From Excoecaria cochinchinensis (lineage: Eukaryota > Streptophyta > Magnoliopsida > Malpighiales > Euphorbiaceae), in the NCBI GenBank assembly GCA_947683425.1, contig CANTUQ010000004.1, positions 35,789,001-35,853,000 of the forward strand: a stretch of DNA of 64,000 nucleotides, read 5' to 3'. The notes under the pieces were generated by a model. It was not told the DNA's origin, searched no databases, and saw only the letters and a list, made by a program, of their open reading frames with translations. A program made the translations under genes and the position numbers. Of the stretch, positions 1 through 9,289 are shown piece by piece; position 1 is the stretch's first letter; every line of letters starts with the position of its first letter.

Positions 1-1
1 A

Positions 2-760
2 ATGACAGTGAGTGAGTATGACAAGGAGTTCAATCGGCTGAGTAAGTATGTGCCCGAGCAGCTGTTGACTGATGAGTTCAGATGTAGGCATTTTCTAGAG
101 GGACTTCGTGAGGTATACCGAGGTCCTTTATCTGCGATGATTGTATTACAACCAGTTGGGTATTATCAGGTTGTGGCTGCAGCAATGAGGTTAGAGGAAT
201 CAGAAGAGATCAAGCAGAAGATGGCTAGCAAGAGGAGAGCACCGGATGGGGGAAACGTGAGTAATAAGAAGTCCAAGGGTACTCCAGTTGAGCAAGGATC
301 TAGAGGAGGTGTACAGGTGCCTTCGCAGGTAGAGAGTATAGCTCCACAAGGTAATAGAGGGAATCGAGCACCGGAATGTGAGCACTGTCATCGGTACCAT
401 TGGGGTACATGCCGCAAGATTACCGGCGCTTGTTTCAAGTGCGGGAGTATGGAGCATCGGTTTGCCTTTTGCCCCGATCGACAAGTGGACCAGCATCAGC
501 AAGAGAGTAAGAAGTCCAATGTCATCCAAAGTAACCGGGATGCAAGTAGAGCTCCGAGAGCACCATCTGAGACGGTGCAGCGACCTGGTGCTACTGAGGA
601 TCATAATCAGTTTAGAGGTTATGCTATGATTGTTAGAGATGCGACGGGTGCAGCGGGTCCTTCGGGTAAGTGTTTACATATTCAGTTTTGTCTCGCTTCG
701 GTTTTGATATTTGAGTGGTATTCGGTAAGCAAGGAAATTTCGAGGACGAAATTTTCTTAA
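2..760 (+). CDS. Ty3/gypsy gag, 3' portion (5' end outside window), element 1
   Basis: Capsid/nucleocapsid polyprotein of a gag-only LTR retrotransposon; it would package element RNA in cytoplasmic particles. The frame is already open at the window edge, so the true start lies upstream; the sequence enters in the second half of the capsid domain. A double zinc knuckle follows (CX2CX3HX3C, then CX2CX4HX4C, about bases 380-475), then a basic, low-complexity tail. No protease or pol follows: the frame runs straight into a purine-rich tract and the LTR at 773. The same gag type recurs at 33163 and in the array at 48961-58650. Over the part present I see no stop, so this copy may be intact. The last 30 or so codons look like former 3' untranslated sequence read through. 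Confidence 0.9.
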   Translation: MTVSEYDKEFNRLSKYVPEQLLTDEFRCRHFLEGLREVYRGPLSAMIVLQPVGYYQVVAAAMRLEESEEIKQKMASKRRAPDGGNVSNKKSKGTPVEQGSRGGVQVPSQVESIAPQGNRGNRAPECEHCHRYHWGTCRKITGACFKCGSMEHRFAFCPDRQVDQHQQESKKSNVIQSNRDASRAPRAPSETVQRPGATEDHNQFRGYAMIVRDATGAAGPSGKCLHIQFCLASVLIFEWYSVSKEISRTKFS

Positions 761-1306
761 GGAGAGGTGAATTGTCACACCCCACAAGTGGCTTATTTGG
801 AAATTAGAATTTTAATTGGATAAGTAAGGTTAATTGGGTAATATTCTAGTGGAAAATGGATTAAATTGTAAGAATTAAAAGATTTGTATGACAGATTTTA
901 CTTTAGTGATTAAGGTGTAATTATTTTGGATCAAAATGTAAGAGAGGAATTAGTGGAATTGTGTTAAGGTGCATGTGTGCCAGGTGGAGAGCAGAATGTG
1001 CACGTGGTGAGGGAAAAGAGAATACTGTGAAAATTTGGTAGGTTTGAACAAAAGATTGAAAGTTCTTTCTTTTCTGGTTTTCCCTCTCACGTAAAACACA
1101 TTGTGTTCTCTTCTCTATTTGCTGTTCCTTTTTCCTTTCTGCATGTGCATTTAGCTGTTGAAGAACTAAAGTCTGGTTGTGTTAGACACTTCAGAAGGTA
1201 AGAAGCTACTGGTTTGCTATTTGGGGTTCTTGTTCTTCATCTGTTTTGGGATTATTCTGAGTTGTATAGAGGTTCTTGGGATTAATTGAGTATCTTTTGT
1301 CTGTTG

Positions 1307-1360
1307 CAAGCACTGGAAGATAAGAGAAAAGATAAAGGGAAGGATAAGATTGTAGACTGA
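1307..1360 (+). other. LTR micro-ORF, lysine-rich, 18 codons
   Basis: Open stretch reading QALEDKRKDKGKDKIVD then stop, with no ATG of its own. It lies 105 nt after a donor-like GGTAAG and just before a CAG/GTTAGGG junction. LTRs of other families carry the same block at the same relative place: 18285-18338, 31305-31358, 35059-35112, and on the minus strand 48416-48469, 52580-52633 and 56744-56797. Possibly a small exon or an RNA element; translation is not shown. Confidence 0.5.
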
Positions 1361-1805
1361 AGAAGAAAGAGCAGTGGACGTTTTTGGACTTCAACAGGTT
1401 AGGGAGTGTGTCTGTTTTCTCATTTTGGATCCATTTTGCAGTTGTATGGTCAATATGTTAATGTGTGTTTGTTTATCTATATGCATGAAAAATATAATGA
1501 GTATACATGAATTCTGAGGAAATGAATATGTATGAGTTTGAATGTAAAACTCTGAGTTGGGACTTTCTCTGTAATTTGTTAATTACTGTGACTATGTGAT
1601 ATTGTGAATTTGTGAATATAATTGCTGTGATTGTGCTCTGAAGACCTAAAGGTACGTATTTGAATGATTATTGCATGAAAAAGAGTTTTAGACAAAATGA
1701 GGATTTGAGTTTTGATTGTGCTCTGTTTTTACAATTTACTGGTTTTCACGTTTTTCTGGTTTGGATTTCTGGAAAATGGAAAATTGGAGAAGATGAAGGA
1801 ATGTG

Positions 1806-2115
1806 AGGAGAAGGTCACGTCACGTGACTGGTGGTCACGCCGTGACCCCCTCCTCGGCTGAAGGTCACGAGGCGAAGCAGCTTCACGCCGTGACTCCTTC
1901 TTTGTTGAAGGTCACGTCGCGTGAAGCGGCATCACGCCGTGACCCTCGCCTTTCTTCCTGCGCGATTTCTTCCTCTCCTCACAGGCGTCACGAGACGTGA
2001 CCGATGGTCACGCCGTGACCGCCTGCTCTTGCTTTGCTTTCTCGCCTGCTGTTACTCCCTGGCGCTCGCGTGAAGCTGAAGTCACGACGTGACTGGAGGT
2101 CACGACGTGACCAGC
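1806..2115 (+). repeat. CpG-rich palindrome array in LTR of element 1
   Basis: About ten copies of short dyads built on TCACG...CGTGA, for example TCACGTCACGTGA, GGTCACGCCGTGACC and TCACGACGTGA, separated by 10-30 nt. The array is GC-rich in an otherwise AT-rich LTR. Some copies contain CACGTG, the core of plant G-box (bZIP/bHLH) sites. Comparable arrays with different words occupy the same place in the other LTR families here. Confidence 0.75.
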
Positions 2116-2487
2116 CTTCCTCCTATGCCTTATTTTCTAAAAACATGATTTTAAACTTCTGATTAAGGGTTTTACACTACATGATGATCGATTAGTTTTT
2201 AAAATCTGCTTGTATTTAATAATTGCATAATATTGGATTTTATACACAAGATTAATAATTAATATACATAACTTACATGCTTATAGTTTATTTAACCGGG
2301 ACTTTTCCAATATGAGTTATTTGTTCTTATTACTTTCTGTAGTTAATCTTTACATGTTTATATGTTTCTAAATTTGATGATTATACAAGTATACGTGATT
2401 TATAAACTAGTATTTATTGAGATTCTCATGATGTGTTATATGAATTGTTGAGTTGAGTTATAAGCCTGTATAAGTCATAGTAGTGGA

Positions 2488-2688
2488 TAAGTAAGCGCTT
2501 ACTTAGGTCAGTGTGTGTGTGCAGCTGCTATATGAATAGAATATTATATGCGGGTCCATTTGGATTCCTTGTTTCGATCCTGTTAGGATCTATATGGAAA
2601 TAAAGCGAGACCTCGGTCTCTATATGAAAACTACATGTTTGAGACTCATGTCTCTATATGCTTGGGATATTGTGTCCTATCAATATCC
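2488..2688 (+). other. Hairpin ladder in LTR of element 1
   Basis: Consecutive inverted repeats: an 18-bp palindrome around AAGTAAGCGCTTACTT (2488-2505); GCAGCTGC (2521-2528); GATCC/GGATC (2576-2590); GAGACCTCGGTCTC (2607-2620); GAGACTCATGTCTC (2641-2654); GGATATTG/CAATATCC (2665-2688). Stems are 5-9 bp with short loops. The same ladder, with different stem sequences, is seen in the other LTR families. Confidence 0.7.
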
Positions 2689-2929
2689 AAATGACCATAT
2701 CCACTTCTTAGGTTTATACCAGACTAATCAGGCTTCATGTTTAATTGCTCTATATATGTTGTGATGTTATTGACATGATTAAATGTATATATTACACCTG
2801 AATTCTTGTATATCCTATGTTTGTGTAATTAGAAAAGTATGTGTGTATTTGTTAATTGCTTATATTGTGAATATTATAATGTGATGAGATACTATATTGT
2901 ATATTGTTATTTTGTTTTGTTCCTCCCCA

Positions 2930-2972
2930 CTAAGCGTTATCGCTTAGCACGGGCTTCTTTTCCCGTGCAGGT
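2930..2972 (+). other. Conserved double hairpin plus CAG site in LTR
   Basis: CTAAGCGTTATCGCTTAG (7-bp stem, TTAT loop) followed by CACGGG...CCCGTG around a pyrimidine-rich loop, ending CAG/GTGGCG. Near-identical blocks occur about 400 bp before the end of most LTRs in the window: 7521, 14694, 19956, 32669, 36893 and 39403 on the plus strand; about 15350-15395, 46630, 50795 and 54960 on the minus strand. The pyrimidine tract plus CAG looks like a 3' splice site. Confidence 0.7.
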
Positions 2973-3339
2973 GGCGAGTGCAGTTCAGAGTCGGATATCT
3001 GCAGGTCGGCCACTAGGAGTCTATTTTGATGAAGTTGTTTTATTATGAAGTCTTCCGCTGTAATTATTTTGTATATGGCTTGTGTAGCAAAATGAATCTT
3101 TTGTAAAGGAACAAATATTCTTTTTGTATATGTAATTGCATACGAGCCCTTTTTGTAAAAACGATTCTGATATGTATACGTATATATGTTAAAAGGCTTT
3201 ACTATAAATGATTAAAAGTTTCTTTAAACCTCATTTGGTTTTCTTTTACTTATTTATATTGGTGTAAATGTATATGATTATATGTGGTTGCCCGCGTGGC
3301 ACTCCGGTATCCTTCCAACGGGGATGGCGGGGTGTTACA

Positions 3340-5444
3340 AGAAGTGAGGAGTTTTCTTAGTTTGGCGGGTTACTATCGTCGGTTTGTGAAGGGTTTCTCA
3401 GTTATTGCTGCTCCGATGATGAGGTTGTTGAGGAAAGGAGTTAAGTTTGAGTGGTCGGATAAGTGTCAGGCTTGTTTTGAGCAGTTGAAGAAGTTGCTAG
3501 TCGAAGATCCTATACTTACTCCACCCATCTCGGGTAAGGAGTTTGTAATGTATAGTGACACTTCGGGTATTGGTCTTAGTTGTGTTTTGATGCAAGAGGG
3601 AAAGGTTATGGCTTATGCTTCCCGTTAGTTAAAGCCACATGAGAGGAATTATCCGACGCATGATTTAGAGTTGGCGGCTGTGATATTTGCTTTAAAGATT
3701 TGGCGGCATTATCTTTATGGGGAGAAGTGTAGGATTTTTACGGACCATAAGAGCTTGAAGTATCTCCTCACGTATAAGGAGTTGAACATGAGATAACGCC
3801 GATGGTTAGAGTTGTTCAAGGACTACGACTGCATATTGGATTACCACCCGAGTAAGACTAATGTGGTCACGGATCCCTTGAGTCGGAAGTCGGTTTCTAC
3901 TCTGTTCTTGAGGCGGTTTAAGTGGAGGTTTGATTCGGACGGGGCTTTGATTGCTCGGTTGAGAGTGAAGCCTACCTTGAGACAGAGGATTGTGGATGCA
4001 CAGAAGGATGATGAGAGGTTACAGCTGGTTGTGTAAGAGGTTAGTTCTAGTAACCAGTCAGAGCTCTCGATTTTTGATGGGGTGCTTAGATATAGAAATC
4101 GGTTGTGTGTACCAGAGAATGAGGAGTTAAGGAAGCAGCTTTTGAGAGAGGCATATACTATGGTTTTCACTATGCATCCTGGTAGTGACAAGATGTATCG
4201 GGATATGAAGCAGTTCTACTGGTGGTCTGGTATGAAGAGGGATATTGTGGATTTTGTGTCTAAGTGTTTGACTTGTCACCAGGTAAAGGCTGAGCATCAA
4301 GTTCCTTCGGGATTGCTCACACCTTTATCCGTCCCCGAGTGGAAATGGGATGATATCGCCATGGACTTTGTATCTGGTTTGCCTTTGACTCAGAAGAAGT
4401 TTGACTCAGTATGGGTGATAGTGGATCAGCTTACGAAGTCAGCTCATTTCCTACCGATTGGAGTGGATTATCCGATGGATAAGTTAGCCAGTATCTATGT
4501 GGATGAAGTAGTCAGACTGCATGGAGTGCCGTTGTCCATAGTGTCAAATCGGGAACTAAGGTTCACTTAAAAGATTTGGAAAGAATTGCAAAGGGCTTTG
4601 GGTACCAAGGTGAACTTCAGTACGGCGTTCCATCCTCAGACAGATGGTCAGTCAGAGCGGGTTATACAGATTTTAGAGGATATGTTGCGGGCTTGTACAT
4701 TGGATTTTTTTGGTAGTTGGGACAGACATGTGCAATGTGTGGAGTTTGCCTACAACAATAGTTGCCAGGCAAGCATCGGTATGTCACCGTATAAAGCTTT
4801 GTATGGTCGGCAGTGTAGGACTCCAGTTTGTTGGACTGAGTTACCAGAGCATTCAGTTATTGGGCCAGAGTTGGTTAGAGATACAGAGGAAAAGATCAGA
4901 GTTGTTCAACAGAATTTGAAGGCGACTAAGGATCGACATAAGTCTTATGCTAACCTTAAGATGAAAGATGTTCAGTTTGAGGTCGGGGACAAGGTTTTCC
5001 TTAAGGTTTCTCCTTGGAGAAAAGTGCTGAGATTTGGAAAGAAGGGTAAGCTTAGTCCTCAATTTATTGGACCGTATGAAGTGTTGGCTAAGGTTGGTCC
5101 GGTAGCCTATAGGTTGGCTTTAGCGATGGAGTTAGCGAAGTTGCATGATGTTTTCCATGTTTCGATGCTACGTCGGTATAGATCGGATCCATCACATGTA
5201 TTGTTAGTTCAGGAAATGCAAGTGCAGCCAAACTTTTCTTATGATGAGGAACCGAAAGCAATCCTAGCTCGGGAAGTGAGAAAGTTAAGGAGTAAGCAAG
5301 TCCCTTTGGTCAAAGTATTATGGAATCACCACGGAGTCGAAGAAGCCACTTGGGAACCAGAGGCGACGATGAGGGCTCAGTATCCGCATTTGTTCAGTTC
5401 AGGTGAGAATTTCAAGGACAAAATTCTTATTAGTAGGGGAGAGT
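3340..5444 (+). pseudogene. Decayed Tekay-like pol 3' half (RT end, RNase H, integrase, chromodomain-like tail)
   Basis: Polyprotein remnant of an autonomous Ty3/gypsy element, cut at its 5' side by element 1. In order it shows the RT/RNase H connection (RSFLSLAGYYRRFVKGF), RNase H (YSDTSGIG; the DHKSLKYL block), the integrase zinc region with histidines and a CX2C pair, the integrase core (MDFVSGLP; SNRE in place of the usual SDRD; QSERVIQ with the glutamate) and a tail ending VEEATWEPEATMRAQYPHLF, typical of Tekay/Del chromoviruses. In-frame stops lie near 3626, 3794, 4034 and 4568. SNRE means the second catalytic Asp position is altered. It is closely related to the copy at 10578-12610 and runs directly into the LTR at 5445. 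Confidence 0.92.
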
Positions 5445-7956
5445 TGTCACACCCCATCTGCCCCCTAGAAGTTTGAGCCATGTTTGTGCATGTGTATTAT
5501 GTGTGTTTTGGCATGTGATAAGGGTATTTTGGGTAAATTGCATGTTTTTGTGGGTTTTGCTAGTGTGAGGGTGCATATTTGATATTAGGGTGTGAACTAG
5601 TTGGGTTGCATTTGGGTGTGTTGCTCATATGTTTGTAGGATGTGAGTGAGTGAGTTGTGCTTGTGTGTTGTGCTCACACATTTGTAGGGTGTTATAAGTT
5701 GGGGTGACATTTTGTGTGTGTAGTGTATTGATGTTGGGTGTGAGTGGTTAATTTCCACCACTAGGGAGAGGATACATGGCTAGGTTAGGAAAAGAAAAGT
5801 AGAAGAAGAGAGAGAATTGTGAGATCAGAAGTCTTCATCTCCTTTCCCATTTTCCCCTCTTCTCTTTCTCTTTCTTTTCCTTTGCTTTCCATTTTTGTGT
5901 CCTAGCTTGGATGACTTGGGAATTGATCACCTCTTAGCATTTTAGAGGTAAGTTTATGGCATTTGTTCTTCATTTTCTTCATCTTGTTCATCTTCTTCTT
6001 ATAATTTCTGGGTTTAGAGCTAATCTAGGGTTTTTGTTTGTGTGATTTGTGGGTGTGTTTGGTTAGTTGAGCCTCCATGTGATGCCAAAGGGAAGGAGAA
6101 GGCGTCGGGAAGTGGCACTAAGTGATTAGGAGCTAAGGAGATTCAGGTTTGGGAGTTTTTGTGATTTATGCATTTTTTGTGATTTTTGCTCTTTGGATGA
6201 ATTTCTGGAAATTTATGATGGGTAAATAGGCTTATATTTGTATATATAATATGGGTTTTGAGTTTTGATGAGTTATGTTGCATAATTATTGAATTATTGA
6301 ATCAAATGTGAAGTTGATTGAACTTTGCTGCAGAATTTTTTGGTTTGTGATTTTTGAAATCTTGATTTGTGAATTGATGATTTATTTTTGAATTAATTGT
6401 GGAAATATGTTATTTTATGTTGATTATGGTGTTTGGAAAGCTCAATTTGAGGTAGGGTTGAATTTGGAGTTATTTGGGTCAAAATGGTTTGAGTTGAAAA
6501 TTTCTAGGTTCCATGTGCTTTTATTGAGAACTAGAAATCCCGTTGTTGTCGCGAGCGCGACAAAATGGAATTTCCAGCTCTCGCATGTTTTTCTTTGAGA
6601 ATTAATGGCCGTCCGACTCGTGCTGGAGAAGCACGACTCGTGCTCCCTTCCGCGCGCGTGAGTTGTGCATCTCAACGGGACGTCGGCAGCAGGTGAGGAT
6701 CAGCACGACTCGTGCTCGCTCAGCACAACTCGTGCTAGTGTATCTTCATCTCCATGTCATGCTTTAGAGCATGACTGGGATGAGGGACATCCGACACGAG
6801 TCATGTCCTTCAGCACGACTCGTGTCCGATGTCTTACTGTCGCGAGCGCAACAGAGACCCCAATCTGCCCTGTTTTTCTCGCGCGCCTAGTTTTTCGAAA
6901 TGAACTTCAAATGTCTTTTTCTTGACTTTTTCCTACGGTATGTTATATGAATTTGTTTATGTGACTATTATTATATGAATTATGCATGACAAATTATATA
7001 TATATTGTTAATTGAGACATGATATGGATTATGCATGACCTGTGAAAGTCAGTCTAGTGGATAGTTAGGCATGCCAAATAGAGTCTTTTAGCTATAGCCT
7101 CAGTTTCGTTTGGACCCCGACAGGTCCCCGTGTGGTTCCTCGTGAACCCTTATGAATTTTTGTCCTTGTTTAAGGTTCCTTCGAAAAATTGTTTTGAATG
7201 TGATAAAATAAATGGTTTTGGATTTGTACCCGTAAGATACTGTCTGTATACTCGTTATCCACTATTGTGAGTCAGCAGGTGTTCTGTTTGCTTGGGTTTG
7301 CCTCGATATGATTATCAGAATGTGATATCCAAATGAGCATGATAATGATTTGAGAAATCAGTTAATATGTATATGAATGTGGATATGAGCTTCTGAATGT
7401 TTGTCTTTATTCTGCAAACATGGTTATATATCTGACATGATTATCCGCATATGTCATATCGTATGTGATTTGCTTTGGCGACCATTGTGAATGGCCGTCC
7501 ACTCCTTTGTATTTGTGTTCCCCACTAAGCGTTATCGCTTAGCATGGTGTTTTATCAGTGCAGGTGCGAAAGGTGTTGTATTTTGGGAGAGTCGCCGCCA
7601 GTCAAGCCAACACAGAAAGGATTAGTGTTAGGGCTTATTTTTGTAGTATGATATGATGATTCATTTTGTAAAAAAACTCTCTTTGCATCAGCAATTTTGT
7701 AAGCTTCCGCTCCGTTTATTTTGGATATGTAATTCTTTTGTTTGGGCAATTGATCAGAATATTATTGTAATGATTTTGTTATATTAGTGTATGATCAGTT
7801 GTTGTTTCTCAAAGTTTTAATTTTCCCTGTATTTAAATATGTTATTGTGGATGAATGTATGTTTTTATATCTATCTGTTGGTGCAACACCCCTGCTCCTA
7901 TGGCATCTCACTCCAATCCAGATGGGTTCGCCTACGTATGGGTAGGGGGTGTTACA
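5445..7956 (+). repeat. 5' LTR of element C, shared with upstream pol
   Basis: Pyrimidine-rich start region 5835-5890; donor-like AGGTAAGT at 5948; lysine-rich micro-ORF with AKGKEKASGSGTK at 6084-6125; palindromes of type GCACGACTCGTGCT within 6613-6830, flanked by TCGCGAGCGCGA at about 6550 and 6840; hairpin stems GGACC/GGTCC (7112-7127) and GGTTC/GAACC (7134-7148); CTAAGCGTTATCGCTTAG about 7525-7542. Ends at GTTACA directly before the primer site. Confidence 0.9.
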
Positions 7957-7961
7957 GTTTT

Positions 7962-7973
7962 TGGTATTAGAAC
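7962..7973 (+). other. Primer binding site of element C (degenerate, tRNA-iMet type)
   Basis: TGGTATTAGAAC lies 6 nt after the LTR end. It matches the plant tRNA-iMet primer site TGGTATCAGAGC except for two transitions (C to T, G to A), consistent with methylation-driven decay. Confidence 0.8.
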
Positions 7974-8070
7974 CCAGGTTTAGGCTATTCTGGGTGTTGT
8001 TGTGATGTGCATAGATGAGTATATATCTAAGACTGTGTTGGCTGATGCGGTTGTCCTCATGTATGTTTAG

Positions 8071-9240
8071 ATGGCTTCTAATTCGATGCGTGGATCACTT
8101 GAGGAGTTCGCCGAGAGTGTGAACCCTCAAGCTGTTGATCCTTCCATTTCTGTGTCGGCTCAACCTGCTAGGGTACAGCCTGAGGCTGCAGCCATGCCCT
8201 TCAAGGCGATGTTTAAGCTATCTCAGGACATAGCTCGAGTCTTGGAGAGAGTGACTGCCCCTAAGGCCCCGACTGAGAGTTTGAGAAGAGCTGGTGCCGA
8301 AGACTTTTATGGAACGGGTTTGGATGAGTCGAATATCGTCGAGAAGTGGATTGATAAGGTAAAGCGTGCTTTGAGAGAAGTCCGGTGTCCTCCCGATCAG
8401 AAAGTAGAGTGTGCAGTGGCTTTGCTGCAAGGATCTGCATATGAATGGTGGGAGTTGGTTTGTAGAAATCCTCAGTTGCCTGACCCGATTGCTTCGGAAA
8501 TTTTCGAGAGAGAGTTAACGAACAAGTATGTGACTCAGACATACAAGGATGCAAGATGGACTCAGTTCTTGAGTTTGAAATAGCGGGCAATATCTGTGTC
8601 TGTGTTTGAGAAGGAGTTTAATCGGTTGGCTAAGTATGCACCTGAAGGTATTTTGACAGAAGAGTTCAGGTGTAGGCATTTTGAGGCCGGTTTGAACGAG
8701 TCCTACGGGCAATGTTGATTTCTTTGATGGTTACTCTAGGAGTGGGGTATTATCAGATTGTGCAAGCTACAATTAGGGCTTAGAGGTCAGAATCCATTTT
8801 GAGAGAGAGGACTCTGAGGAGGAATCCCTCTCATGGAGGTTCATCTTCTTCATCCTCAGGTAAGATATCAAGGAACTCGCAAGATAAATCATCTGCAAGC
8901 CTAGCTACTAGAGGTAGAAGATAGGGTTCAATAGTGGTGTCTGGTTCTGGTAGAGGCGGTGCTTGTGGTAGGACCAAGTCGATGGCTATGTGCTCTCATT
9001 GCAGTAAGCCTCATCGGGGTGAGTGTAGGTGGCTCACAAGTGGGTGTTTAAGATGTGGGCGCACTGAACACTTTTTGGCCAACTGTCCGAGGTTGAATGA
9101 GGATTCGGGTGCTCAGAGAGAGACCAGAAGAGTTGGTTCGAATGCCACGCAAGCTACCCGTGGTAGAGGCAGAGGTAGAGGTCGAGGCGGTCGACCTAGA
9201 GATTGTGCTGCATCTGAGTCAGTTGTGCGTCTGTTACCTG
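8071..9240 (+). pseudogene. gag of element C, broken
   Basis: Starts MASNSMRGSLEE, the same short start seen in element D at 20835. The capsid domain is recognisable (AYEWWELV; RELTNKYVTQTYKDARW). A TAG at 8581-8583 replaces a Gln codon present in relatives; a frameshift follows near 8700 and more stops lie near 8780 and 8922. The zinc knuckle then reads CX2CX3HX3C and CX2CX4HX4C (about 8995-9090), followed by an RG-rich stretch. It would form the particle core and bind RNA, but this copy cannot make a full protein. Confidence 0.88.
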
Positions 9241-9289
9241 TTCCAGCCAGAGCTTATGCTGTGAGAGCTAGGGAGGAGCAAGATGCGCC

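Larger units (their letters stand above)
773..3339 (+). mobile_element. 3' LTR of gag-only element 1 (2567 bp)
   Basis: Starts TGTCACACCCC and ends GGGGTGTTACA, just after a purine-rich tract (about 760-772). Internal landmarks: pyrimidine-rich, probable start-site region about 1070-1140; donor-like GGTAAG at 1197-1202; lysine-rich micro-ORF 1307-1360; CpG-rich palindromes 1806-2115; hairpin ladder 2488-2688; paired hairpins with pyrimidine-CAG 2930-2970. It is inserted in the pol of an older element, whose reading resumes at 3340. The target duplication cannot be checked because the 5' flank is outside the window; the right flank begins AGAAG. Confidence 0.92.
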
